DNA of 64,000 nucleotides from positions 42,718-106,717 of the forward strand of contig NZ_JARQWR010000014.1 of assembly GCF_030766725.1 (NCBI RefSeq), given 5' to 3'. Source of the stretch: Flavobacterium aerium (GTDB lineage Bacteria; Bacteroidota; Bacteroidia; Flavobacteriales; Flavobacteriaceae). Numbering within the stretch: the first letter of the stretch is position 1; every line of letters starts with the position of its first letter. Below, one piece after another: positions 18,492 to 26,795 of the stretch. The notes beneath the pieces were generated by a model, which was not told where the DNA came from, did not search any database, and saw only the letters and a program-made list of their open reading frames with translations. A program made the position numbers and the translations under genes.

Positions 18492-19190
18492 TTACAATTT
18501 TTCTAAAATTGCTTCTTTAAATTTTCCATCTTCCTTCGAATACATTCCTAAATTTCCGTTCTTTTCTATCACATAGTATTCATTATGCTTATTGTTAGTT
18601 TCATATCGGGTTTTATTCTTATATCTACGTTTTGTCAATTTTTGAACTAATTGCCCAGCCTTAGTAAAATTATTTTCAGCATATTCAGACTTCAGTAATA
18701 ATTGGTTTTTTTCATTAACTAAAAATATTCTACATGGCATTATTGCATCATAATCTTTCCAAATTTTCAAAATTTGTCCTGAAACTTTTACTTTATTGAG
18801 TTTATCCATTGATTCTTTTGTAGCTCCTAAAATATTCACCTTTAAAATAGGAGAAAAATGGGTTGTTGCCCAAGCACCATGTCCAACTTTATTTCCAGGT
18901 AAATAATAGCATATCCAAATTTTATCAAACTCATTTCTTTCTTTTTTAATTTTATAAGCAATTTTTTCTAATTCTATTTCACTTATTGGTCCGTTTAGTC
19001 GTACATCAATACTGACTTTTCCTAATGATAGATTTCTATCTTCACTAATAATTTTATATGATTTACTTAAATATTCTATCTTAACTTCTGTATTTATTAA
19101 ATTTTCAGTCAATATTTCTATTGCATAATTTTTTGAATTTGTATTACAGAAAAACATTGCAATAAAACTTATAATTATATTTTTTTTCAT
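18492..19190 (-). CDS. Uncharacterised exported protein with a WATTHF-type motif
   Basis: I cannot name this 232-residue protein. The N terminus (MKKNIIISFIAMFFC) looks like a signal peptide or lipoprotein signal. The central region, about residues 60-125, contains ICYYLPGNKVGHGAWATTHF; this arrangement of YYLPG and WATTHF is one I associate with a widespread uncharacterised family found in many bacteria and mobile elements, but I am not certain of its name. The C-terminal part is Lys- and Asn-rich and ends with repeated short polar turns. Base composition is clearly lower in GC than neighbouring genes. A 66-residue orphan lies 34 bp upstream on the same strand and is likely co-transcribed. 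Confidence 0.7.
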   Translation of the reverse strand: MKKNIIISFIAMFFCNTNSKNYAIEILTENLINTEVKIEYLSKSYKIISEDRNLSLGKVSIDVRLNGPISEIELEKIAYKIKKERNEFDKIWICYYLPGNKVGHGAWATTHFSPILKVNILGATKESMDKLNKVKVSGQILKIWKDYDAIMPCRIFLVNEKNQLLLKSEYAENNFTKAGQLVQKLTKRRYKNKTRYETNNKHNEYYVIEKNGNLGMYSKEDGKFKEAILEKL

Positions 19191-19224
19191 CTTAACAGTT
19201 TGTTTTTTTTTATATATTAAAATA

Positions 19225-19425
19225 TTATAAGATATTATATAATACTATAAACGATAGAATTACAATTAACATTACCCCGAAACATCCTCTATTATTATAC
19301 TTTGTTTCTTGTGGTGTGCTAGGTATTGTGTTATAAAAACTCTTTGTTTTATTACTCCCTCTGCTATCAAATGAATCTGAAACATAAGTCCCATCTTTTC
19401 TGTAATAAGATCTTCTATATCCCAT
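19225..19425 (-). CDS. Small single-pass membrane protein, unknown
   Basis: A 66-residue frame with an ATG at 19425. The N-terminal half is rich in Tyr, Arg, Ser and Gly (GYRRSYYRKDGTYVSDSFDS), and the last 20 residues form one membrane helix (CFGVMLIVILSFIVLYNIL), so it would be tail-anchored. It sits 34 bp before the 232-residue orphan on the same strand and shares its AT-rich composition. The combination of an ordered Tyr/Arg head and a clean helix makes it more than a chance frame, but no family is recognised. It is bounded upstream by a 130-bp AT-rich gap holding GCGGGTTCCCG. Confidence 0.5.
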   Translation of the reverse strand: MGYRRSYYRKDGTYVSDSFDSRGSNKTKSFYNTIPSTPQETKYNNRGCFGVMLIVILSFIVLYNIL

Positions 19426-19573
19426 AATTCATTTGTTTTATTTGCTTAATCATAATTTTCCTTTTAGAAGTATTTTTATCTTTATTTCTATTGTAAAATT
19501 AGAATCTTAACTTTATTATTTTTTGCGGGTTCCCGTAAATCAGAAAATTTTTAATTCTATTTTAAATATATAA

Positions 19574-20524
19574 TTAACAATGTACTAATCCGCAGTGGTC
19601 TTCGGTTGTTTCTAACTGTAAAGTAGGATGTTGAATATTATATTGTTTCATCAAATTCATTACTTTTTTATTGATTTGTTCCATCAATGGTATATTTGAA
19701 TCTTTGACCACAATATGCAATGTTCCTATATTGTAATTGCCATCCATCGTCCAAATATGTAAATCATGAAAGCTTTGTATTCCTTCTATATTTTGAAGCT
19801 CTTTGGATAAATCCTCTACGTTCACATCCTCTGGTACGGATTGTAAAAATATTTTCATAGTACTAATCATAATGTTTGTGGCATTATAACTAATAAACAA
19901 GGCTATTCCAATGGCTAATAATGGATCAATCCAAAACCAGTTTGTAAAATGAATTACTATAGCTCCAATCAAAACAGCCACCCAACCTAATACGTCTTCT
20001 AACAAATGCAACATAACGGCTCTACTATTATGATTTGATCCATGATTATGAGCATGCGAATGTCCATGGCTATGATCACAATCTTCTTTTTGCCCTTCTT
20101 TATTTGATTTTCTAATTTTCAAGAATGCAAAACCATTAATTGCAATACCCAATAGCGCTAACCATACCATTCCAGTACTATTAACTTCATGGGGTTGCAT
20201 AAAGGATTCTACTGCTTTAATAATCATGCCTACTGCACCAATCAGCAGAAAAACTGCCATTCCCAAAGCTGATAATAATGTAAAGCGTTTGTATCCGTAT
20301 GAAAATTTGGAGGATCTTTTTTTACCTGATATTTTTTCCAAAAGTACAGCTGATCCTATTGCCATTGCATCCATAAAATCATGAAAAGCATCGGCTAAAA
20401 TAGCTGTTGAATTGGTTAATATTCCTCCAATAACTTCAATAATTGAAAAGGATAGATTCAACCAGAAGGCAATAGATAACGCTTTTCCGTTTGAGGTATG
20501 ACTGTGTCCGTGATGATGTCCCAT
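19574..20524 (-). CDS. Cation diffusion facilitator (CzcD/ZitB type)
   Basis: A 316-residue inner-membrane exporter that removes Zn(II), Co(II) or similar ions by proton exchange. Both HxxxD metal-site motifs are present: HDFMD in TM2 and HLLED in TM5. Six membrane helices are followed by a ~85-residue cytoplasmic domain. Two histidine-rich segments, GHHHGHSHTS at the N terminus and HSHGHSHAHNHG in the TM4-TM5 loop, are typical of the zinc-transporting subgroup. It lies 78 bp downstream of the AraC-type regulator on the same strand, and a -7 box in that gap suggests its own promoter. No merR- or arsR-type metal regulator is next to it. Confidence 0.93.
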   Translation of the reverse strand: MGHHHGHSHTSNGKALSIAFWLNLSFSIIEVIGGILTNSTAILADAFHDFMDAMAIGSAVLLEKISGKKRSSKFSYGYKRFTLLSALGMAVFLLIGAVGMIIKAVESFMQPHEVNSTGMVWLALLGIAINGFAFLKIRKSNKEGQKEDCDHSHGHSHAHNHGSNHNSRAVMLHLLEDVLGWVAVLIGAIVIHFTNWFWIDPLLAIGIALFISYNATNIMISTMKIFLQSVPEDVNVEDLSKELQNIEGIQSFHDLHIWTMDGNYNIGTLHIVVKDSNIPLMEQINKKVMNLMKQYNIQHPTLQLETTEDHCGLVHC

Positions 20525-20546
20525 AAAATGTATTTTTTTAATACTA

Positions 20547-20554
20547 CAAAGCTA
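20547..20554 (-). promoter_or_regulatory. -7 box upstream of the CDF gene (TAGCTTTG)
   Basis: On the minus strand TAGCTTTG matches TAnnTTTG, 22 bp before the ATG at 20524. No TTG -33 box is seen at the right distance, so activation by a regulator may be needed. Confidence 0.4.
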
Positions 20555-20602
20555 GTGTTGCATTTCTAAAATATACATGGAGAAAAAGAAGTATGAACTG
20601 GA

Positions 20603-21508
20603 CTAATCGAGGATTTTGTTTTTAAATGCGATCGGGGAAACCCCTACAATCTTTTTAAAAGATCGGGAAAAATAGTCTGGATCTTCATAACCCAAAGCAA
20701 TGGAAATCTCTTTAATCGATTGATCTGAATGATATAATAATCGTCGGGCTTCCAGCATTACACGCTGTAGAATATGATGGGAAACAGAATATCCTGTAAC
20801 CTGACTTACACATTCATTTAAATAGGATGTGGAAATATTCAAAAGACCTGCATATCCCGCTGGTCTTTTAATATTCTTGAAGTTCTTTTCGAGTGTTGTC
20901 CTGAAATTTCTATTGATAATTTCTGCTCGGGTAATAATTGTGATAGGTTCTGTATGTTGCATATATTGCCCAATTACTAAGCCTGCAAAGGCATTATAGC
21001 AATCGTTTAATATTTCGGCATATACTTTATCTTTTTTACATTTTGAAGCTCGTATGCATTGTTCCAACATTGATTTGAAAAACAAGAAATCTTCTTGTTC
21101 TAATGTTATCGGTTGAATGGATAAATGAGATTGTTCAAGATATTCCAGATAAATCGTATTCAGACTATCGCTGTCCATCCCAATTAAATGAAAATCAGCT
21201 TGATGTGCATTCCTAATTCGATGTACTTGATTCGGGTGTATGTATAATATAGATGGTGCAGTTATGGTGTGACTTTCAAAATCAATTTCAAAATCAACAG
21301 AACCTTTTTGTGCTAATAAAAAAATATGGTAATCATGTCGGTGTGGATGTCCTGCTTCCCCCGAAGAAGAATAGTTTTCTTCCGTAATTCTTTCCAAAGA
21401 AATTCCGTGTCCAAACTCTTCCCCTATATGATTCACGGGAATTGACTTCCTATTCTCGATCTCATTTTTAGATTTAAACTCTTGTAATTCTTTCTTTATT
21501 TCTTTCAT
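20603..21508 (-). CDS. AraC family transcriptional regulator with cupin domain
   Basis: A 301-residue regulator from the ATG at 21508 (the preceding TTG is not needed). Residues about 40-120 form a cupin-like sensor domain with the AraC-binding pattern HPHRHDYHIFLLAQ and PSILYIHPNQVHRI. The C-terminal ~100 residues hold two helix-turn-helix motifs; the second ends in YEDPDYFSRSFKKIVGVSP, the family signature. The cupin histidines could bind metal or a small ligand. It lies between the retropepsin-like gene upstream (70 bp) and the CDF exporter downstream (78 bp), both on the same strand, and either could be its target. Confidence 0.9.
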   Translation of the reverse strand: MKEIKKELQEFKSKNEIENRKSIPVNHIGEEFGHGISLERITEENYSSSGEAGHPHRHDYHIFLLAQKGSVDFEIDFESHTITAPSILYIHPNQVHRIRNAHQADFHLIGMDSDSLNTIYLEYLEQSHLSIQPITLEQEDFLFFKSMLEQCIRASKCKKDKVYAEILNDCYNAFAGLVIGQYMQHTEPITIITRAEIINRNFRTTLEKNFKNIKRPAGYAGLLNISTSYLNECVSQVTGYSVSHHILQRVMLEARRLLYHSDQSIKEISIALGYEDPDYFSRSFKKIVGVSPIAFKNKILD

Positions 21509-21578
21509 TTTCAACTATTCTTCTCGACCTCAAAAAACATGTATCTTTTACAATATCTAGTGATTTTTTTATGAATTG

Positions 21579-22766
21579 TTATGAGTTTTCTCTGTATTTC
21601 ATGCCCATTAGTTTATTGGGTTTGAGATAAATATAATCTTCTTTAAAATCAATTATTATATTAAAGCGTTTCAATAGATCGTTTCCTAAAAAATTAATTT
21701 CAAAACGAGTTGGATTATTACTTCCTAAAAGATAAGTTGGTATATTGGTCAGCATCAAATTCTCCATTTGAAATGCAGGAGCTTCTACAATTTTAGTTTC
21801 ATACTTTACTCCTCTTGGATCACTCAAAACAGATGTTTTAATCAGCTTCAAGTTTTTAGGGAAATTTTGTTTAGCCATCCACGTACTATCTAAAATGATA
21901 GCCTGATCTGAACCGGTATCTACCAAAAATTTTCCTTCATATTTTTTATTCTCAATATCAAAAGTTCCTGTCATACAGACAAAAGACTGGATAAAATCTA
22001 ATTTTGATTTTGTATAGCCTTTCAGTTTTTTAGGCAATTTAGAATGAACGATTAAAACATTATGGTCATAATCAATTTCAACCTGTTTGCCTTCAAAAAG
22101 ATTCCAACCAAATCGTCCATCCATTTCACGAGCTGTAACTCCTGTCGGTACAATTTCTGGGTTTGTAAAAATTAGACTTCCCATTTGTACCGTATGCACT
22201 TTATTCAGATTATTATAATTTGGTACTACTTTACCTGCTAAAGCATCGGGTTGATTGGAAAGCAATTTCGTTTTTTTCAATATAGCATCTTTTGTAAAAC
22301 GAAAATCAAATGATCCTACATCAAAATGTAAATTCAAGGTATCTGTACTATTCACAATCGACTGCACATGGATTGCATTGAAAGAGGTCAATGTAAACGG
22401 AATCGTATCGTGGGTAACTTTGTTACTCGCTATTTTAATTTCTGGACGTATCGCACTTGTTATTTGAGTATAACAAGAATCTTTCCCGTTCAATACGACA
22501 ATAAAATTGTGTTTTGTACCAGGTTTCACTTTTACTTTAATAGAATCGATATCTGTATAGAAGGTAACCCATTTTGTTTCTCTGGTTCGATCGGCCGTAT
22601 AAACGTCCAATTTTACATTGGGAGAAATTGTCCATGCATCTTTATACAAATAAGCTCCATCTTTAATAGCAACAGCCTTAGTGGTCGCTTTAATAATTGG
22701 TAATTTAGTCTGGGCAAGTAAGGTTTGTGCCCATAAAAATGGGATCAGTAAATAAATATACTTCAT
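21579..22766 (-). CDS. Exported bilobed retropepsin-like aspartic protease
   Basis: A 395-residue exported protein with a signal peptide (residues 1-19, ending LLAQ) and two retropepsin-like lobes. The C-terminal lobe has the active-site triad Asp-Thr-Gly-Ser at 283-286 (FLVDTGSDQAIILD) and the usual closing strand GNDLLKRFNIIIDF near 361-373. The N-terminal lobe repeats the layout with Asp-Val-Gly-Ser at 149-152 and FGWNLFEGKQVEIDY near 219-233, so the catalytic Thr is replaced. One chain may therefore build the active-site cleft that retroviral proteases form as dimers. Whether it is proteolytic is unproven; many bacterial members are uncharacterised. It starts 20 bp after the DoxX gene and probably shares its transcript. 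Confidence 0.8.
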   Translation of the reverse strand: MKYIYLLIPFLWAQTLLAQTKLPIIKATTKAVAIKDGAYLYKDAWTISPNVKLDVYTADRTRETKWVTFYTDIDSIKVKVKPGTKHNFIVVLNGKDSCYTQITSAIRPEIKIASNKVTHDTIPFTLTSFNAIHVQSIVNSTDTLNLHFDVGSFDFRFTKDAILKKTKLLSNQPDALAGKVVPNYNNLNKVHTVQMGSLIFTNPEIVPTGVTAREMDGRFGWNLFEGKQVEIDYDHNVLIVHSKLPKKLKGYTKSKLDFIQSFVCMTGTFDIENKKYEGKFLVDTGSDQAIILDSTWMAKQNFPKNLKLIKTSVLSDPRGVKYETKIVEAPAFQMENLMLTNIPTYLLGSNNPTRFEINFLGNDLLKRFNIIIDFKEDYIYLKPNKLMGMKYRENS

Positions 22767-22786
22767 TTTTTATATTGGTTTTATCT

Positions 22787-23176
22787 TCAATTTGATTCTT
22801 TCTTCTTTCCAATTCCATTAGGAAACATTATTGCTAGTAAAACGCAAATGAGTAAAAAATTATATTCCATACCATTTCGACCTCCGCCCACAACAAACCA
22901 CCCTTCCTTGAAATGAACCATAATAATTCCCATAATCAAGACTAGAATAGTAATAATAGAAGCCCATTTTACATATTTATTTGCTAACAGAAGTAATGCA
23001 CATAGAACATGTGATAATTTTATAATCCACGCCAATAGAACTCCGTAGGGAGCAAATCCTACTTGGTTTAAATAAAAATTACCGAAATCATTTATACCGT
23101 TATCAAACATCCCAAATACACTGTGTGTCAAAAGAATAATTGATACAGCTATCCTCAATATTAGATTACCATCCAT
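22787..23176 (-). CDS. DoxX family membrane protein
   Basis: A 129-residue protein with four membrane helices and the typical DoxX ending, in which a Gly-rich turn (GWFVVGGGRNGMEYN) precedes the last helix and a Lys-rich tail. DoxX proteins are linked in different bacteria to thiol redox balance, sulfur oxidation or respiratory functions, but the molecular activity is usually unknown. The gene lies 147 bp after the NarL-type response regulator and 20 bp before the retropepsin-like gene, all on the minus strand. The distance from the regulator gene suggests a separate promoter that the regulator might control. Confidence 0.82.
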   Translation of the reverse strand: MDGNLILRIAVSIILLTHSVFGMFDNGINDFGNFYLNQVGFAPYGVLLAWIIKLSHVLCALLLLANKYVKWASIITILVLIMGIIMVHFKEGWFVVGGGRNGMEYNFLLICVLLAIMFPNGIGKKKESN

Positions 23177-23323
23177 AATTTCGTTTTTAATATGTAATAA
23201 CTTGTCGCTTTTTTACAAAAATATCTTCTGCTACAAATAACACATAATTTTAATGCTTTATCAAATAAATTTAATACAATAAAATAGTTGATATAAACTG
23301 AATCCTCTTACTCGCTGTTTAAA

Positions 23324-23953
23324 TTATAATCCATTCTCTTTTGCAAAATTCAACAACTCTGTTACATTCCGTACTTGACATTTACTGAGCAAATTTCTTC
23401 TGTGAGTTTGAACGGTGAGAAAACTTAAAAACAAAATTTCAGAGATCTCTTGTGTTGATTTTCCTTCTGCTAAATGTGACAAAACTTCTTTTTCTCTGCG
23501 GGTTAATCGAGGAATGGTTCTGAAATCGTCAATGTGCATTCTATTCACAATACTTTTCACTTCATTGCTAAAGACCAATTCACCAGCAATTGCTTTCTGG
23601 ATGCATTCCTTAAATTCATTAAGGGAGGCACTTTTCAATAAATAACCATTTGCCCCATTCTTTATCATTTGTAAAACTATACTCCGCTCTGCCTGACTAC
23701 TCATAGCCAAAACAACAATCTGAGGATATATCTTCTTGATTTTTAAGCATAGGTCAATGCCATTGATATCTGGTAAAAATACATCCAATAAAATGAGATC
23801 TATTTTATGTAAATTTCCATATTCCAATAATGCTTTTCCAGACTTAAATGTTCTGATAATTTCTACAGCATCCGATTGGGAGAAAAGAACCTGTAGTCCT
23901 TCAATAACAATGGGATGATCGTCCACGATTACAGTTTTATATGATTTTACCAT
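23324..23953 (-). CDS. Response regulator, NarL/LuxR family
   Basis: A 209-residue two-component regulator. The receiver domain (residues 1-120) has the acidic pair Asp11-Asp12, the phospho-acceptor Asp57 (LILLDVFLPDING) and a Lys near 103 in LLKSAS. The C-terminal LuxR-type helix-turn-helix is clear: LTRREKEVLSHLAEGKSTQE, then ILFLSFLTVQTHRRNLLSK. It follows its histidine kinase gene by 11 bp. A NarL-style 7-2-7 palindrome in the promoter region of the kinase gene is a likely binding site, which would give autoregulation plus control of the divergent lipoprotein. Confidence 0.93.
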   Translation of the reverse strand: MVKSYKTVIVDDHPIVIEGLQVLFSQSDAVEIIRTFKSGKALLEYGNLHKIDLILLDVFLPDINGIDLCLKIKKIYPQIVVLAMSSQAERSIVLQMIKNGANGYLLKSASLNEFKECIQKAIAGELVFSNEVKSIVNRMHIDDFRTIPRLTRREKEVLSHLAEGKSTQEISEILFLSFLTVQTHRRNLLSKCQVRNVTELLNFAKENGL

Positions 23954-23964
23954 CTGTATTATGA

Positions 23965-25971
23965 TTATACTGTTAACTCTATATTTATAGCCGTCCCTGT
24001 TTCTGGAGTAGAATCGATTTCGATTTTCCCGTTTAATAAATCGACTCTATTCTTTAAATTCTTCAATCCTAATCCTTGAAAATCGCCCATCTTATCGATA
24101 TCAAACCCAACTCCATTATCTTCGATTGTAATAAAAAATCGGTCTTGATTCTGACTACAATCCACTAGAATAGTAGTACAATTAGCATGCTTTAGGGCAT
24201 TATTCAATAATTCCTGTACAATTCTGTAAATTGTAATCTGAGCACTTTCTGGAATTGTATTCTCAATTTTATTGGATTGAAATTCAATCTGAATATCATT
24301 TGTATTCAATATGTGGCATAAATCATTCAAGGCATGTTCTAATCCTAATTTCAATAATGATTCTGGAATCAGATTATAGGATACTTGTCTTAATTCGGTA
24401 ATGGAATTATTCAATAGCGTATTCATATTCTCTATTTCATCCGCATTTACTGTATCCAAAGCTGTGTTCACTTTTATAAATCTCATTTTTAAGGAGGACA
24501 ACATACTTCCTATTCCATCGTGTAAATCACGGGCAATTCTTTTGCGTTCGGCCTCTTCTCCCCGAATCATGGCTTGCATAACATCAATTTCTTTTTGGTT
24601 CTTCAGATTGGTTAAATTCTGATCATAATTTTTGCGATGCTCTAATGCCATTTTTTTCTGGTTTTTAGAATTTCGCCAAAGAATTAAAACAAGGAGTACT
24701 AATATAAATAGTACTGCGACCAATAATCCATAGTATAGTTTGTTGTTTTCTGCAATCAATGAAGCTCTCTCTTTATGGGCTTCTAATTGGCTGATTTTCT
24801 TTTCATTTTCCGACTTGTTGAACTTCGCCTCTAGTGCTGCAATTTCTTCCCGATATTCAGATGCATTCAAACTATCGCTTAAAGTAATGTATTGAGAACT
24901 ATACTTATAAGCATTTTTAGTATCTCCTAATTTTTCGTAGACAGACGCCAATTCTTTATTGTAATTTTTCTTATCTATAGTTAGTATATTCTCGTTGTTC
25001 AATAGCTCTTCCAGTAAATCTCTGGCTTCTGCATAACGGCCTAATTTTTTTAAAGGAAGATATTTTGCAAAGTTCAAGCGGTTTCTTAATAATATATTAT
25101 GATGATAGTCACTATTTATAATTCCTTTATCATAACTTTTTATAGATTCTTCTAACTGATTTGTTTTAGAATAATACAATCCTTGTGCATAATAAAAACT
25201 ACCATTTAAATTGGATTGAGGATACTTTCTCAAAATCGAATAGGTAATATCCAATGCTTTTTTTGCCTCTTCATACCGACCTAATTCCAATAAGTTTTCT
25301 GCTTTTATGATATATGTTTCTAATTTTGATTCCTCATAAGTATAACTCGCTTTGGATGCTTTATCAATGTATTCTATTGCCTTATTCAAATAATCATTCG
25401 CTTTTTCTCTTTCTAAAGCATTCATCGAAATAATCCCCAATGATTTATAAATACTACTTACTACTTCATAATCTTCGCCTTTGACTGCTAATGGCATTGC
25501 TTCTTCTACTAAAATACGCATCGCGCCTTTTTCATCACTCTCCATTTGTTTGAGTATCGACTGATTTTTAAGGATTGTTGCTCGGATTACGTAGGCTTCT
25601 TTTATTGGAAACTTCTTAAGCTCACCATTCGCCAAAGTCAATTGATTTCCATATCCCTTAATATCCCCTTTCAATAGATAATCCGTAGCATTATAAAGAA
25701 TAGCAACGGCTTTCAAGAACTTATATTTGGGCGCTATTTCATTAGCCATAATCCTATACTCATTCGATAATTCAGCGTTTTTACTTCTTCGGTATATTTC
25801 GGAGAGTTTAAAACTATTAATACATTTTAAACTATCTGACTTAGTCGATTTTATCAACATTGTCAAACTATCTCTAAATGGTTTATCATCATCCAATGTA
25901 TAAACACTTTGTGCCTGTAGCATTTGTGAAAAAAATACTATGCAGAAAAGTAATCTTAATCTATTTTTCAT
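23965..25971 (-). CDS. Sensor histidine kinase with periplasmic TPR domain, HisKA_3 type
   Basis: A 668-residue kinase from the ATG at 25971, which opens a signal peptide (MKNRLRLLFCIVFFSQMLQAQ). The long N-terminal part to about residue 375 is built of TPR-like helical repeats and lies in the periplasm, followed by a coiled coil, one membrane helix (about 412-432), a cytoplasmic coiled coil and the HisKA_3 dimerisation helix with the phospho-acceptor His484 (RIARDLHDGIGSMLSSL). The ATPase domain has the N box (VQELLNNALKHA) and G box (DNGVGFD). This TPR-kinase design is common in Bacteroidota. The signal is unknown; the TPR domain suggests a protein partner in the periplasm. Confidence 0.92.
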   Translation of the reverse strand: MKNRLRLLFCIVFFSQMLQAQSVYTLDDDKPFRDSLTMLIKSTKSDSLKCINSFKLSEIYRRSKNAELSNEYRIMANEIAPKYKFLKAVAILYNATDYLLKGDIKGYGNQLTLANGELKKFPIKEAYVIRATILKNQSILKQMESDEKGAMRILVEEAMPLAVKGEDYEVVSSIYKSLGIISMNALEREKANDYLNKAIEYIDKASKASYTYEESKLETYIIKAENLLELGRYEEAKKALDITYSILRKYPQSNLNGSFYYAQGLYYSKTNQLEESIKSYDKGIINSDYHHNILLRNRLNFAKYLPLKKLGRYAEARDLLEELLNNENILTIDKKNYNKELASVYEKLGDTKNAYKYSSQYITLSDSLNASEYREEIAALEAKFNKSENEKKISQLEAHKERASLIAENNKLYYGLLVAVLFILVLLVLILWRNSKNQKKMALEHRKNYDQNLTNLKNQKEIDVMQAMIRGEEAERKRIARDLHDGIGSMLSSLKMRFIKVNTALDTVNADEIENMNTLLNNSITELRQVSYNLIPESLLKLGLEHALNDLCHILNTNDIQIEFQSNKIENTIPESAQITIYRIVQELLNNALKHANCTTILVDCSQNQDRFFITIEDNGVGFDIDKMGDFQGLGLKNLKNRVDLLNGKIEIDSTPETGTAINIELTV

Positions 25972-26034
25972 ATAAAACAAAAATACAGTTTCATTATAAT
26001 TTAAAATTAATATGCCTTTTTAGATCTCCAAAAA

Positions 26035-26075
26035 TACCTGAAATCAGGTATAAAAATATACTTTTTTTCAGGTAT
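26035..26075. promoter_or_regulatory. NarL-type 7-2-7 palindrome with an extra half site
   Basis: TACCTGA-AA-TCAGGTA (26035-26050) is a perfect 7-2-7 inverted repeat, the spacing and overall form known for NarL dimers. A third copy of the half site, TCAGGTAT, lies at 26068-26075, 24 bp from the copy at 26044-26051. The sites are between the kinase gene (minus) and the lipoprotein gene (plus), and the third half site is 23 bp before a -7 box at 26098. Binding by the adjacent regulator is inferred. Confidence 0.6.
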
Positions 26076-26097
26076 ATGAATACATTCTGTATCCCAA

Positions 26098-26105
26098 TAC
26101 TTTTG
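26098..26105 (+). promoter_or_regulatory. -7 box of the small lipoprotein gene (TACTTTTG)
   Basis: TACTTTTG matches TAnnTTTG, 26 bp before the ATG at 26132. There is no TTG at -33; instead a TCAGGTAT half site ends 22 bp upstream, as expected for an activator-dependent promoter. Confidence 0.5.
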
Positions 26106-26131
26106 AATTTATAATTCTAAACAAAATAAAA

Positions 26132-26539
26132 ATGAAAAAGTCTATTTTAAAATCAATCGGTATTATTGCAGTAGTAGTAATGAGTCTGACATCATGTAGC
26201 AGTAGTGATGATGATAATGGAGGAGGCGGAAACGCTAATCAAAGAAACGTAAAATTTGAGGTAACAGGAAATTTTACTGGTGACTTAAGTGCTACTTTTA
26301 TTGTGGCTAGCGGTGGTGCTGTATCAGAAGATCTTCCTAGTTTACCATGGATAAAAGAAATCACTTATGAACCAAGTGTTTCTGGTACAGGTATCTCAGT
26401 AGGTGGTACTGGTGGTGTTGCTGGACAAACTTTAACAGTGAAAATATTTTCTGGTGGAACACTAATATCGACTACACCTGCGACGGCAAATAATAATGGT
26501 ACAGTTACTATATCTGCTCCTTCGTATATTTTCCAATAA
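26132..26539 (+). CDS. Small glycine-rich lipoprotein, unknown function
   Basis: A 135-residue protein with a clear lipoprotein signal (MSLTSC, Cys22) followed by SSSDDDNGGGG; an acidic run directly after the cysteine resembles the Bacteroidota signal for export of lipoproteins to the cell surface. The mature part is about 100 residues, rich in Gly, Thr and Val with alternating hydrophobic residues, which suggests a small beta-sandwich. No family is recognised. It is divergent from the TPR histidine kinase gene, and the shared intergenic region holds a palindrome suited to the NarL-type regulator, so it may be a target or sensory partner of that system. It is transcribed alone and ends at a strong terminator. 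Confidence 0.78.
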   Translation: MKKSILKSIGIIAVVVMSLTSCSSSDDDNGGGGNANQRNVKFEVTGNFTGDLSATFIVASGGAVSEDLPSLPWIKEITYEPSVSGTGISVGGTGGVAGQTLTVKIFSGGTLISTTPATANNNGTVTISAPSYIFQ

Positions 26540-26553
26540 GTAAAATATGTTTT

Positions 26554-26594
26554 AATCATAGGGGCTAGTTTGGGACATTGCCCCTATGATTTTA
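26554..26594 (+). terminator. Intrinsic terminator of the small lipoprotein gene
   Basis: AATCATAGGGGC (26554-26565) pairs perfectly with GCCCCTATGATT (26580-26591) around a 14-base loop, followed by a short T-rich tail. Confidence 0.85.
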
Positions 26595-26795
26595 TATCAT
26601 TATTAGTACGATCAATTCCGAAAATCAGAAATTCATTTTTCTTATTTCCTACTTATAGTTATGTCTGTTCAACTTTTATATATTCAATTTGCTTGCATAA
26701 CAAATAAGGCCATTTTCTTATAATGATTATTTAATACCGTATTTATTTCTTTTGATTTTTTCATTACTTTTACCGACTAATCCTGTCTCTCAGTA

